Virus record (IMG/VR): IMGVR_UViG_3300029268_000143
Span: 1-22,767 of that record
DNA: 22,767 nucleotides
Origin: a virus
Reading direction: 5' to 3' (one strand)
The position numbers and the translations under genes were made by a program. The notes beneath the pieces were generated by a model. That model worked only from the letters and a program-made list of their open reading frames with translations, had not been told where the DNA came from and made no database searches. Shown piece by piece: positions 1-6,636 of the stretch. Within the stretch, counting starts at the first letter, position 1. Every line of letters begins with the position of its first letter.

Positions 1-438
1 GAGGGACAGACTTCAAATTGGCTTTTGGATAACACCATAGGCGAACTGACAGTCGTGGATACTTTTGAGGGAGGTCAAGACTTACCGCAAGAGATTGATT
101 TACTTCAGAGGTTTAAAGATAACACCGAAACTCACAGAGATAGGATATGTATAGAGATAGGTAAGTCACAAGAGAAGCTGAAAGATTTAGCTTCAAATAG
201 TTATGACTTCGCTTACATAGACGGCTCACACTTAGCGGGAGATACCTTAGAAGATGCAGTGTTAGCTTTCCGTTTATTAAAGAAAGGAGGTATAATGATA
301 TTTGATGATTACACTTGGGGGCAAGGATTACCACTACTAGAAAGACCATCAGTTGGAATAGACGCTTTCACCTTTGTCTTCGCAGACCAGTTAGAAGTAT
401 TAGAAAAGAACTCTCAAATGATAATCAAGAAATTGTAA
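1..438 (+). CDS. class I SAM-dependent methyltransferase, 5'-truncated by window edge
   Basis: The frame is open from base 1, so the true start lies outside the window; a TTG at 25 is internal and not a believable start. The visible 145 residues begin EGQTSNWLLD, which fits the segment just after the glycine-rich SAM-binding motif of Methyltransf_24-type enzymes. Further on come VVDTFEGG (acidic residue after strand 2), YDFAYIDGSH (strand 4) and LKKGGIMIFDD (strand 5), in the expected order. Family members methylate small molecules, sugars or cell-surface polymers; the substrate cannot be read here. The sequence lies upstream of the replication genes on the same strand. A role in glycan or nucleotide modification is inference. 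The glycosyltransferase at the other edge of the window makes a surface-glycan link conceivable. Confidence 0.8.
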   Translation, partial: EGQTSNWLLDNTIGELTVVDTFEGGQDLPQEIDLLQRFKDNTETHRDRICIEIGKSQEKLKDLASNSYDFAYIDGSHLAGDTLEDAVLAFRLLKKGGIMIFDDYTWGQGLPLLERPSVGIDAFTFVFADQLEVLEKNSQMIIKKL

Positions 439-478
439 AAAGCACGCAAATGCAAAAAATGCTAAATCAAAAACTAAA

Positions 479-569
479 TATAGGTAGCAATATGAAAGCC
501 GTCATAGAAATTAAGGTTATTAGCATTTCCTTTTTACGACCTATGGCGGTTTTCATATTGCTACTTATA
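479..569 (+). repeat. long imperfect inverted repeat / RNA hairpin (29-bp stem)
   Basis: Arms 479-507 and 541-569 can pair over 29 positions with a 33-nt loop. The core, 484-507 against 541-564, has 24 consecutive pairs. The three non-Watson-Crick positions (483/565, 498/550 and 502/546) are all G-T on the plus strand, that is G-U wobbles in a rightward transcript; on the minus strand they would be A-C mismatches. This favours selection on plus-strand RNA or single-stranded DNA. A further aagg/cctt pairing is possible in the loop. No T tract follows, so it does not look like an intrinsic terminator. It fills the gap between the methyltransferase stop and the primase-helicase start at 583. It may be a leader structure, an RNase III site or a replication hairpin; which one is unknown. 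Confidence 0.75.
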
Positions 570-582
570 AATTAAAAATGCT

Positions 583-2967
583 ATGAATAAAGACAATACA
601 CAAATGTTAGACTGCTTTCCTGACCACTGCTACAGATACTTGGACAGGACAGGAGCAAATAGACCTCCAGTATCTTCCGCTACGATACGAGAAGACCTTA
701 GTGTGCTTGGTTATGACAGTTACTTTACACCGAATGGATTTGCTGATTTCAAAACAAATCCTAGTGCGGTAAAAGAAAACTGCACCTCACTGAATGGCTT
801 CTTCGTGGATATAGACGGAAGAAAAGAGTGGAGCGAAATTGAGGGGATAATAAAAAAATTAGAACCGACTTTTGTGTTAGAAACTTTTCACGGATATCAC
901 TGTCACTGGTTGTTGGATGAACCGATTTATAAGAATGAAGTTACTAAAGAAGAGTGGGAGGAGGCTATGGCTAGGTGGGAGAGGTTAGAGCAAAGCATAG
1001 TGGATAATTTGAAAGGCGATAATAACGCAAAAGATATTCCAAGAATACTCCGAGTGCCGAACAGTTACTACTGGGAGAAAGGCTCTGGGGATAAATATAA
1101 AGAGGGAACGAAAGATACATTTAAGATAACTGGGAAGTGGAAGAACATAGCTTGCCGATACACTATGGAAACATTAGAGGAAGCTTTCCCTCCGATGAAG
1201 AGAGAGTTGAGCTTCATTGAAACTCCACTAGGAGCAAGGACAGCTAAGTTTGCTGACGCTGAACGCCGAGACTTTTTCAATAGAGTGAACGCTGAATACC
1301 CACTGACTGACCGAGATAGTTTTAACAAACTGATTAGTGCTGAACCTGAAACTATTCCGAATGGTGCAGGTAGGAACAATGCCCTACTCGTGACCGCTTC
1401 ACTGATGAAGCAAGCAGGTTGGACACAAGCCAAAGCCCTAGAACATTTACAGAAAGTCGGTTGGCACGGAATGGAGATTGAGCGTGGTGGTTGGAATGAG
1501 ATACAGAACACAGTGAATAGTGCGTTCTCTAAAGGCTACACTTACTCTTTTAAGAATGAGATTATCTCTCACAATATGACCCCAGATGAGCAGAGTAGGA
1601 TACAAGACGCTTTTGCTAGTGCGGTCAAGCAACGCAAAGAGTTGGATAAGATACGCTTTGCTGACTACGAGAAAGAGTTACTATTACGCTTCCCATTCCT
1701 TAGAAGAAATGAGATTGGAACACTTTATGATTATAGGAAAGGAGTGTATGTTCCAGTGAGCGATTTGGATTTGCAGAGTATGATACTCCGAAGCCTAGAT
1801 GAAGATATGCTAGTGAACTATAGGACAAACAAAAATGTGTCCGATAAAATCTCCTGTCTTTTATCTATCATTCCGAAATTGAATATCACCGAAGACGACG
1901 GTAAGATTGTGAATGTGGAGAACGGCTTATTGAATATCTACACCAAAGAACTACTCCCTCACACCCCAAACTTTGTGTCCTTGATACAGTATCCTGTCGT
2001 TTATGACCCTGAAGCTAAGTGTCCGAACTGGGAGAAGTGCGTGTTGGACTGGATGAAAGGACCAGAGCAAGAAGAAAAGACCCGATTGATAAAACAGTTT
2101 TGTGGTTACATTCTATCTTCCTCTATGCTTTATGACCGAGCCTTGTTTATGGTTGGTGACGGAGGAAACGGAAAGTCTACTTTCATTGATACGATTTCAA
2201 AAGTAATTGGACCAAATGCCACTTCCCATATTGACCTAGACGGCTTATACGGACAGTTCGGAATGGCAGGTTTGGTTGGTAAGAGATTGAATATCATTGA
2301 AGAGGTTAGAGGAAACTACTACGAGAGCAACAAGTTGAAGAAACTTATCTCTGGTGAAACAGTTACGATTGACCAGAAGTATAAGGAGCAATTTACTTTC
2401 AAGCCACAAGCAAAGTTTGTCTTTGCCGTGAATGAAATGCCCAGAGTTGATGATGTATCTACCGCAACCGAACGCCGTATTTGTGCCGTTACTTTCTTAA
2501 ATAACTACCGCAAGAACCCAAACGCTAGACTCCGAGCAAGTGTTGGAGGGTTAGGAGATGAGCTTTCTGGTATCCTAAACTGGATGATTGAGGGAGCGAT
2601 TGATTTGAAAGAGAAGGATAACTTTATTGTGACAGGAGAGCAGACCAGAATGTTGAATGAATACCGAGAGGAGAACTCTTCTGTTGAAGGATTTATTAAA
2701 GAGTGTATTGTCCTTGACCCAGACGAGAGTATTGAAACCCCTGACCTATATTCTGAATATAAGAAGTGGTGTGCTTCAGACGGCGGAAGAAAGACCAAAG
2801 CGAAGATTACTTTCACCAAAGAAATGAAAGCTTACGGAGCTAAGGAAGACCGCTTTACTTTCCAAGCTAGAAAGTTTGGTGACGCTGAAGCGAAGTTTGT
2901 TGGAATGAAACTGAACCCACTCTGGACCAATCAGGGCAATAACTGGAGTAAGGATTTTAACCGATAA
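583..2967 (+). CDS. phage primase-helicase (AEP-like primase + SF3/D5 helicase)
   Basis: This 794-residue protein probably opens and primes the replication fork. The N-terminal part resembles RepB/AEP-type primases: FFVDIDG at 73-79 supplies the acidic pair D76/D78, and GYHCHWLLD around 104-112 supplies the H106-x-H108 motif. The middle region is the D5_N-like linker. The C-terminal half is a P4/D5-family superfamily 3 helicase: Walker A GDGGNGKST at 526-533 (K531), a Walker B-like KRLNIIEEV about 45 residues later, and the sensor motif FAVNEMPRVDD followed by ERRICAVTF. The length suits this two-domain family. The ATG at 583 has an A/T-rich leader (TTAAAAATGCT) and no Shine-Dalgarno. It is preceded by the 479-569 hairpin. 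No DNA polymerase is visible in the window. Confidence 0.92.
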   Translation: MNKDNTQMLDCFPDHCYRYLDRTGANRPPVSSATIREDLSVLGYDSYFTPNGFADFKTNPSAVKENCTSLNGFFVDIDGRKEWSEIEGIIKKLEPTFVLETFHGYHCHWLLDEPIYKNEVTKEEWEEAMARWERLEQSIVDNLKGDNNAKDIPRILRVPNSYYWEKGSGDKYKEGTKDTFKITGKWKNIACRYTMETLEEAFPPMKRELSFIETPLGARTAKFADAERRDFFNRVNAEYPLTDRDSFNKLISAEPETIPNGAGRNNALLVTASLMKQAGWTQAKALEHLQKVGWHGMEIERGGWNEIQNTVNSAFSKGYTYSFKNEIISHNMTPDEQSRIQDAFASAVKQRKELDKIRFADYEKELLLRFPFLRRNEIGTLYDYRKGVYVPVSDLDLQSMILRSLDEDMLVNYRTNKNVSDKISCLLSIIPKLNITEDDGKIVNVENGLLNIYTKELLPHTPNFVSLIQYPVVYDPEAKCPNWEKCVLDWMKGPEQEEKTRLIKQFCGYILSSSMLYDRALFMVGDGGNGKSTFIDTISKVIGPNATSHIDLDGLYGQFGMAGLVGKRLNIIEEVRGNYYESNKLKKLISGETVTIDQKYKEQFTFKPQAKFVFAVNEMPRVDDVSTATERRICAVTFLNNYRKNPNARLRASVGGLGDELSGILNWMIEGAIDLKEKDNFIVTGEQTRMLNEYREENSSVEGFIKECIVLDPDESIETPDLYSEYKKWCASDGGRKTKAKITFTKEMKAYGAKEDRFTFQARKFGDAEAKFVGMKLNPLWTNQGNNWSKDFNR

Positions 2968-2978
2968 TAAACAATAAT

Positions 2979-3062
2979 ATGGAAACAACAATACAAATAG
3001 TGGTATTGGAGATAGCTTTAATTATCACTTACGCTATTGGATTTTATAAAAGGAAACAATAA
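2979..3062 (+). CDS. 27-residue single-helix membrane peptide
   Basis: This short ORF starts 11 nt after the primase-helicase stop and ends 8 nt before the next gene. The peptide begins METTIQIVVLEIALIITYAI and ends GFYKRKQ: one hydrophobic segment of about 16-18 residues, then a basic tail, giving a predicted N-out/C-in orientation. The leader AACAATAATATG matches the A/T-rich leaders of neighbouring genes. No homologue is recognised. Coding status is inferred from snug placement and the well-formed membrane segment; chance cannot be excluded at this length. Confidence 0.5.
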   Translation: METTIQIVVLEIALIITYAIGFYKRKQ

Positions 3063-3070
3063 TAAATAAA

Positions 3071-3430
3071 ATGAAAAATATAATAATAGATGGAGTAGAA
3101 TATGTAGCAAAGTCAGAAGTTAAAGATAAAGCAGTTAGTTTAAAAGGTCTTCCTTATAAAATTATCAGAACTTATTCCGCTGGAGTATTCGCTGGTTATC
3201 TTAAAAAGAGAGAAGGAAAAGAAGCTGTTATTTTAAAAGCTCGTAGATTATGGTATTGGGATGGTGCGGCTTCGCTTTCACAGTTAGCAGTAGATGGTTT
3301 AAAGTCTTATACTAACTGTAAATTCCCTTGTGAAGTAGATGAGATAACTGTAACCGAAACTATTGAAATTCTTGATGTTACAAAGGTTGCTCAAGAATCT
3401 ATAATTGGATGTCCTATATGGAAAGCGTAG
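3071..3430 (+). CDS. hypothetical protein with RTYSAGV/RRLWYW domain (DUF6948-like)
   Basis: This 119-residue protein carries a pattern I know from hypothetical proteins of bacteria and phages: RTYSAGVFAGYL, then ARRLWYWDGAASLSQLAVDG, then CKFPCEVDEITVTETIEILD. From memory this is the family called DUF6948; the number should be confirmed by an HMM search. It has no known enzymatic function and no signal peptide or membrane helix. In relatives I recall, the domain is often followed in the same frame by a long Gly/Ser/Asp/Tyr repeat tail. Here the frame stops at 3430 (CPIWKA, TAG), and exactly such a tail is read in the -1 frame by the overlapping ORF 3409-3729. The start ATG has an A-rich leader (AATAAATAAAATG). 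Confidence 0.75.
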   Translation: MKNIIIDGVEYVAKSEVKDKAVSLKGLPYKIIRTYSAGVFAGYLKKREGKEAVILKARRLWYWDGAASLSQLAVDGLKSYTNCKFPCEVDEITVTETIEILDVTKVAQESIIGCPIWKA

Positions 3431-3729
3431 ATATGAGAGGTAGAGGTTCTGGTTCTGGTGATGGTTATGGTTCTGGTGATGGTTATGGTGATGGTTATGG
3501 TTCTGGTGATAGTTATGGTTCTGGTGATGGTTCTGGTTCTGGTGATGGTTCTGGTGATGGTGATGGTTCTGGTTCTGGTGATGGTTATGGTGATGGTTCT
3601 GGTTATGGTTCTGGTGATGGTTCTGGTTCTGGTGATGGTTCTGGTTCTGGTTCTGGTTATGGTTCTGGTGATGGTTCTGGTTCTGGTGATGGTTATGGTT
3701 CTGGTGATGGTTTACAAGGTAATGGATAA
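3409..3729 (+). CDS. Gly-X repeat protein (GSGDGY tail), overlapping the upstream gene
   Basis: This 106-residue ORF has candidate ATGs at 3409, 3418 and 3433, all in or next to the end of the upstream gene. From about residue 11 nearly every second residue is Gly, alternating with Ser, Asp or Tyr, up to GLQGNG and the stop. Codons are almost monotonous: GGT for Gly, TCT, GAT and TAT for the others. Net charge is strongly negative. Such sequence should be disordered or elastomeric. It is either a separate gene translated by termination-reinitiation over the 22-nt overlap, or the C-terminal tail of the upstream protein reached by a -1 shift or split off by an indel. There is no canonical X-XXY-YYZ slip site at 3419-3430. 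Confidence 0.6.
   Translation: MSYMESVDMRGRGSGSGDGYGSGDGYGDGYGSGDSYGSGDGSGSGDGSGDGDGSGSGDGYGDGSGYGSGDGSGSGDGSGSGSGYGSGDGSGSGDGYGSGDGLQGNG
3441..3714 (+). repeat. period-6 tandem repeat (GGT + TCT/GAT/TAT)
   Basis: This is about 270 bp of degenerate hexamers: GGT followed by TCT, GAT or TAT. Higher-order units such as GGTTCTGGTGAT and GGTTATGGTGAT recur. The only clear break in the GGT register is one AGT in GATAGTTATGGT. The array lies wholly inside the Gly-X ORF. It creates long open frames in other phases (Met/Val/Leu on plus, His/Asn/Gln on minus) that are by-products of the repeat. Slippage-driven length variation is expected. Confidence 0.9.
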
Positions 3730-4060
3730 TAATATGATTCAAGAACACCTAAACAAAATAGAAAAAGAGTTTGATGAGAAGTTTGTTGGAATACACCTGA
3801 AAGGAAGGTATGACGAATATTATAATCAAAATGATGATGAGTATGGTAGTGTAAGTAATCTAAAAGAACATAAAAACTTCCTCCGCACCTCCGCCCTTGA
3901 ACTGGTAAAGAGTGTGGTGGAGGGAGAGATTAAAGAGTTAGAAGGTAAAAAAGTGATTGGAATGATAGCCGAGGAATGCAAGTGTTGCTTTGCTAGAAAT
4001 CAAGCCCTCTCCTCCTCCATCGCTTCATTACAAGAGATAATTAAAGAAATAATAAAATGA
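3722..4060 (+). CDS. small helical hypothetical protein with Cys cluster
   Basis: This is a 112-residue protein if translated from the ATG at 3722, or 108 from the ATG at 3734. The same frame runs upstream through the repeat, but that part (Met/Val/Leu only) is an artefact. It is acidic and largely helical: QEHLNKIEKEFDEKF, then NFLRTSALELVKSVVEGEIK and IASLQEIIKEIIK at the C-terminus. ECKCCFARNQAL near residue 90 contains three close cysteines. No family is recognised. It overlaps the repeat ORF by 8 nt and shares ATGA with the next gene, so translational coupling along the series is likely. Confidence 0.65.
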   Translation: MDNNMIQEHLNKIEKEFDEKFVGIHLKGRYDEYYNQNDDEYGSVSNLKEHKNFLRTSALELVKSVVEGEIKELEGKKVIGMIAEECKCCFARNQALSSSIASLQEIIKEIIK

Positions 4061-4221
4061 AAAGTAAGACGGAACCGCAAGTGTCGTTGAAATCTGGACA
4101 AAAACATACTTCCCAAAGGGTGAACAAAACCAGAAAATGTAAGCATAATGGAGGAAAGGGATATTGGAGTAATGTGAAAGGATGTGTTTGTCTAAAATGT
4201 GGAGCTGAACTTAGTAACTAA
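4057..4221 (+). CDS. 54-residue zinc-ribbon-like peptide
   Basis: This short gene starts on the ATGA that ends the upstream gene (start 4057, stop of previous gene 4058-4060), an arrangement typical of coupled genes. The N-terminal half is basic and Ser/Thr/Lys-rich. The C-terminal half has C28-K-H30, then C43-V-C45-L-K-C48-G, a spacing consistent with one zinc-binding knuckle; C45-xx-C48-G is the classic half. Small phage proteins of this sort often bind nucleic acid or a host protein, but no specific role can be assigned. The gene ends 93 nt before the helicase gene; that gap contains no convincing feature. Confidence 0.6.
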   Translation: MKSKTEPQVSLKSGQKHTSQRVNKTRKCKHNGGKGYWSNVKGCVCLKCGAELSN

Positions 4222-4314
4222 CCGCCACCCCTGGCAATAAATAAAGAGAATGGAAGAGATAGTTAAAAAAATAAATAATCAGAAGAGAACTTAAATTACT
4301 AATTAGAAAAATCA

Positions 4315-5592
4315 ATGATACCCCCATTATACGAACATCAGAAGAAAATAATTAGAGAGAACAAACTGAAGTGTGGTTTGTTTCTCGGAACGGGTGCGAG
4401 CAAGACCCGAACTGCTTTAGAGTTGGCAGAGGGTGAGGTGTTGGTTATCTGTCCGAAGCAACAGAGGGAAGACGAAACTTGGCAGAGAGAGAATGTGAAG
4501 TGGGGAACAAATAAAAATCTCACAGTCATCAGTAAAGAAGATTTACGAAAGAACTGGGAGAAGCTTCCTCACTACGATACAGTAATCATAGATGAGTGCC
4601 ACAACAACCTCGGTGTGCTTCCGATGATGATACAGAGAAAGAAAGTCCAGTATCCAAAATGCTCCCAGATATTTGAAGCGACCCAGAACTTCCTCAAGAA
4701 ACATAACCCCAAGAGATTGTATCTCCTCTCTGCTACACCAATTCCAAAGCCAATGAGTATGTGGGCGATAGGAGTTCTCTTCGGTCAGAAGTGGGATTTC
4801 TGGCAGTTTAGACAGGCTTACTACAACGAGATTAGGATAGGTGGAGTGCGAAGAATCTGGATGCCGAAGAAAGATGAGGACACCAAGCAAAGACTAGCCG
4901 ATTTGGTCCAGAAGTTTGGATACACGGGAGGGCTTACAGATTTCTTTGATGTCCCTGAACAGACCCACAAAGTCGTTGAAATTGAGCCTAGCGTTGAGCA
5001 AAAGAGGGCTATGGTAGAAATCTCGTTTGCCGAGGCAGACCCCCTCTGTAGGCGTGCCAGACTCCGCACAATAGAGAATGGAGTGCTATATGGAAAAAAG
5101 ATTGAGTCTTTGGATGGCAAAACGGACCGAATGAGTAATGAAACCAAGATTTTTAAGTCCCACAAGATAGATTACATCCTAGAACGAGCCCTAGAGTTCC
5201 CGAAATTACTGATATTTGCAAATTACACCGCCCAGATTGAGGAGATTGAAAGGAATCTGAAGATAGAGGGATACAGTGTATCAGTTCTTAATGGTAAAAC
5301 AAAGGACAGAACATTTATCAGAAGAGTAGACGAAAGCCCGGAACCGCATATCATAATTGCCCAGTGTGATATATCTTCTGGCTACGAATTACCTAGTTTT
5401 CCTTGCGTAATTTATGCAAGTAAGAGTTGGAGGTTTGTGAATTACGAGCAAAGCTTAGGTCGTGTGCTTCGTTCAAATCATTTGAAAAAGAATTTATATA
5501 TCCACTTAGTAGTCAAAGGTTGCGATATGGATTGTCACAAAGCTATTATGAGTGGTGTTGACTTCCAAGAAAAGTTGACACTGAATATATAA
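4315..5592 (+). CDS. superfamily 2 DEAD/DEAH-like helicase
   Basis: This 425-residue ATP-dependent nucleic acid helicase or translocase has its motifs in order: LYEHQ at 5-9, Walker A GTGASKT at 25-31 (K30), DECH at 93-96, SATP at 139-142, a second RecA-like domain beginning at LLIFANYTAQIEEIE, and QSLGRVLR at 379-386 as motif VI. A serine-for-glycine Walker A variant (GASKT) is seen in some phage SF2 proteins. The length is that of a minimal two-domain enzyme with no accessory nuclease. It probably acts in replication, recombination or repair next to the primase-helicase and the resolvase. The ATG at 4315 has an A-rich leader without Shine-Dalgarno. The stop lies just before the promoter at 5598. 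Confidence 0.9.
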   Translation: MIPPLYEHQKKIIRENKLKCGLFLGTGASKTRTALELAEGEVLVICPKQQREDETWQRENVKWGTNKNLTVISKEDLRKNWEKLPHYDTVIIDECHNNLGVLPMMIQRKKVQYPKCSQIFEATQNFLKKHNPKRLYLLSATPIPKPMSMWAIGVLFGQKWDFWQFRQAYYNEIRIGGVRRIWMPKKDEDTKQRLADLVQKFGYTGGLTDFFDVPEQTHKVVEIEPSVEQKRAMVEISFAEADPLCRRARLRTIENGVLYGKKIESLDGKTDRMSNETKIFKSHKIDYILERALEFPKLLIFANYTAQIEEIERNLKIEGYSVSVLNGKTKDRTFIRRVDESPEPHIIIAQCDISSGYELPSFPCVIYASKSWRFVNYEQSLGRVLRSNHLKKNLYIHLVVKGCDMDCHKAIMSGVDFQEKLTLNI

Positions 5593-5597
5593 ATAGC

Positions 5598-5625
5598 TTG
5601 ACACAGGTGTTGGCACAAGTATAAT
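5598..5625 (+). promoter_or_regulatory. consensus sigma70 promoter for the downstream operon
   Basis: Perfect -35 TTGACA (5598-5603) and perfect -10 TATAAT (5620-5625) are separated by 16 nt. Transcription would start near 5632, leaving a leader of about 25 nt before the ATG at 5657. The box lies in the only sizeable intergenic gap in this part of the strand and begins 6 nt after the helicase stop. No operator-like palindrome is evident. Confidence 0.85.
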
Positions 5626-5656
5626 AGAAGTATTATTAGTTAATAAATAAAAAAAT

Positions 5657-6010
5657 ATGTCATCAACAAAAACATTAAAGTTATCAGTCGCCGAGAGATT
5701 AAAAGCTACTTACCTCTTAAATGAGTTCAAAGGTAGCCTAGAGAAATTAGCAATCATTTTAGAAGATATTAAATTGTTCACTTTATCAGAAGAAGAGTTA
5801 AAGAAAATTGGAGGTAAGGTTTCAGTTACCCCAGAAGGTTTTCAGACTATCAATTGGGATACCGCTTTAGAAGATTTAATTGCTAAAGATATTAAGGTTC
5901 AGGAAGTCACTTTGGAATATCTTAGAACTACTATCAAAGCGAAGAGCGAGAAAGGAGAGTATGGTCTAGGAGATGTAGCAGTAATCGGTCTTAAAGATAA
6001 ATTAGTTTAA
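5657..6010 (+). CDS. hypothetical protein, first gene of promoter-driven operon
   Basis: This 117-residue soluble protein is led by the consensus promoter, so it is probably abundant and early. It reads as an N-terminal helical part (LSVAERLKATYLLNEFKGSL, then LAIILEDIKLFTLSEEELKK), a short beta segment around VSVTPEGFQTINWD, and a second helical part ending in DVAVIGLKDKL. I have seen similar short proteins in environmental phages but know no function or family name. The A-rich leader AATAAAAAAATATG supports the start. It is followed after 1 nt by the resolvase-like gene. Confidence 0.75.
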   Translation: MSSTKTLKLSVAERLKATYLLNEFKGSLEKLAIILEDIKLFTLSEEELKKIGGKVSVTPEGFQTINWDTALEDLIAKDIKVQEVTLEYLRTTIKAKSEKGEYGLGDVAVIGLKDKLV

Positions 6011-6011
6011 T

Positions 6012-6383
6012 ATGAAAAAAGAAGCTAAATGGCAAACAGTTTGGAATCAATATGTTAGAGAGAAAAAACTTTACGGTTTCTTTGAGCTCAAACAAACAGA
6101 TTTAGAATCCTTTCCGTTTAGTAAGATTGAAACAGTGCAGTATGACGGGCTTCAGGCGACAGAGAAGAATGGGTTAGTCTGGAAGTTCTCGGACACCGAT
6201 ATGCGACCCAAGCCTTGCGACAGTATAAGTATTCCACCACTACCCTCGTATCTAGTTATAAAATTCAAAGATGGGTTTTATATGATTAGATTCAAGAAGA
6301 TAGTGGATTTAAGAGAAGAGGGAGGTATCTCCATAGCCCGGTCGGTGGCGGAGAAATTAGCAGAAAAAATAATTAAAATATAA
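6012..6383 (+). CDS. putative Holliday junction resolvase / PD-(D/E)XK nuclease
   Basis: This 123-residue protein resembles small phage and archaeal-type resolvases. It has an early W-x(6)-Y-x-R-E helix, GFFELKQT at 22-29 giving the E25-x-K27 pair, FPFSKIE, a Q-Y-D-G-L-Q-A helix, TEKNGLVWKFSD, then RPKPCD and a closing beta strand YLVIKF. This order matches nucleases usually annotated as Holliday junction resolvase. It would cut recombination or replication intermediates before packaging. The catalytic acid in the D56-D65 region cannot be fixed by eye. Position next to helicase and RecB-like nuclease genes agrees with a recombination role. Other small endonucleases of the same fold are possible. 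Confidence 0.6.
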   Translation: MKKEAKWQTVWNQYVREKKLYGFFELKQTDLESFPFSKIETVQYDGLQATEKNGLVWKFSDTDMRPKPCDSISIPPLPSYLVIKFKDGFYMIRFKKIVDLREEGGISIARSVAEKLAEKIIKI

Positions 6384-6387
6384 AAAA

Positions 6388-6636
6388 ATGGAAATAATAA
6401 TAGATGTATTGATTATAGTATTAGTGTTAGTGGTTAGTCATAAGGTTGATAAGTTGAAGAAGGCAACAGACTTAGATAGAGATATGATTGTTATTTTAGC
6501 GAAAGATAAGATGAAAGCAGAGATGGGAGATTTAGTCGAAAATATGAAGAGAGGTTTAGAAAATTTATTCAACCCTAAAGATGAACCTAAAAAAACCAAT
6601 GTTAAGAAAACCAGAACAAACCGTAAGACTAAATAG
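6388..6636 (+). CDS. small N-terminally anchored membrane protein
   Basis: This is an 82-residue protein. Residues 2-17 (EIIIDVLIIVLVLVVS) form one membrane helix at the very N-terminus. An amphipathic helical region follows (KVDKLKKA, then DMIVILAKDKMKAEMGDLVENM), and the C-terminus is basic (KKTNVKKTRTNRKTK). It should sit in the inner membrane with its tail in the cytoplasm, possibly touching DNA. No family is recognised. The last 38 nt overlap the start of the ribbon-helix-helix gene. Confidence 0.65.
   Translation: MEIIIDVLIIVLVLVVSHKVDKLKKATDLDRDMIVILAKDKMKAEMGDLVENMKRGLENLFNPKDEPKKTNVKKTRTNRKTK

Noticed and set aside
479-569. Intrinsic terminator or miniature transposable element
   Set aside because: There is no T tract after the stem, and no flanking target duplication or second copy is seen; the wobble pairs favour a structural role.
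1068-2991. Minus-strand frames of 61-147 codons opposite the primase-helicase gene
   Set aside because: They are antisense shadows of a gene with intact helicase motifs, and their predicted proteins show no domain.
3441-3714. CRISPR-like array
   Set aside because: The repeats are 6-12 nt, directly adjacent, without spacers and in coding frame.
3458-3721. Plus-strand frame of Met/Val/Leu dipeptides upstream of the 3722 gene
   Set aside because: It is the shifted reading of the same hexamer repeat. The real gene starts at the ATG at 3722 or 3734, where composition becomes normal.
3299-3748. Long minus-strand frame rich in His, Asn and Gln
   Set aside because: It is the antisense of the GGT-X repeat array; composition follows entirely from the repeat and it has no sensible non-repeat domain.
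4222-4314. Small gene in the gap before the SF2 helicase
   Set aside because: The only ATG frame is 13 codons of Lys/Asn-rich sequence with no supporting feature.
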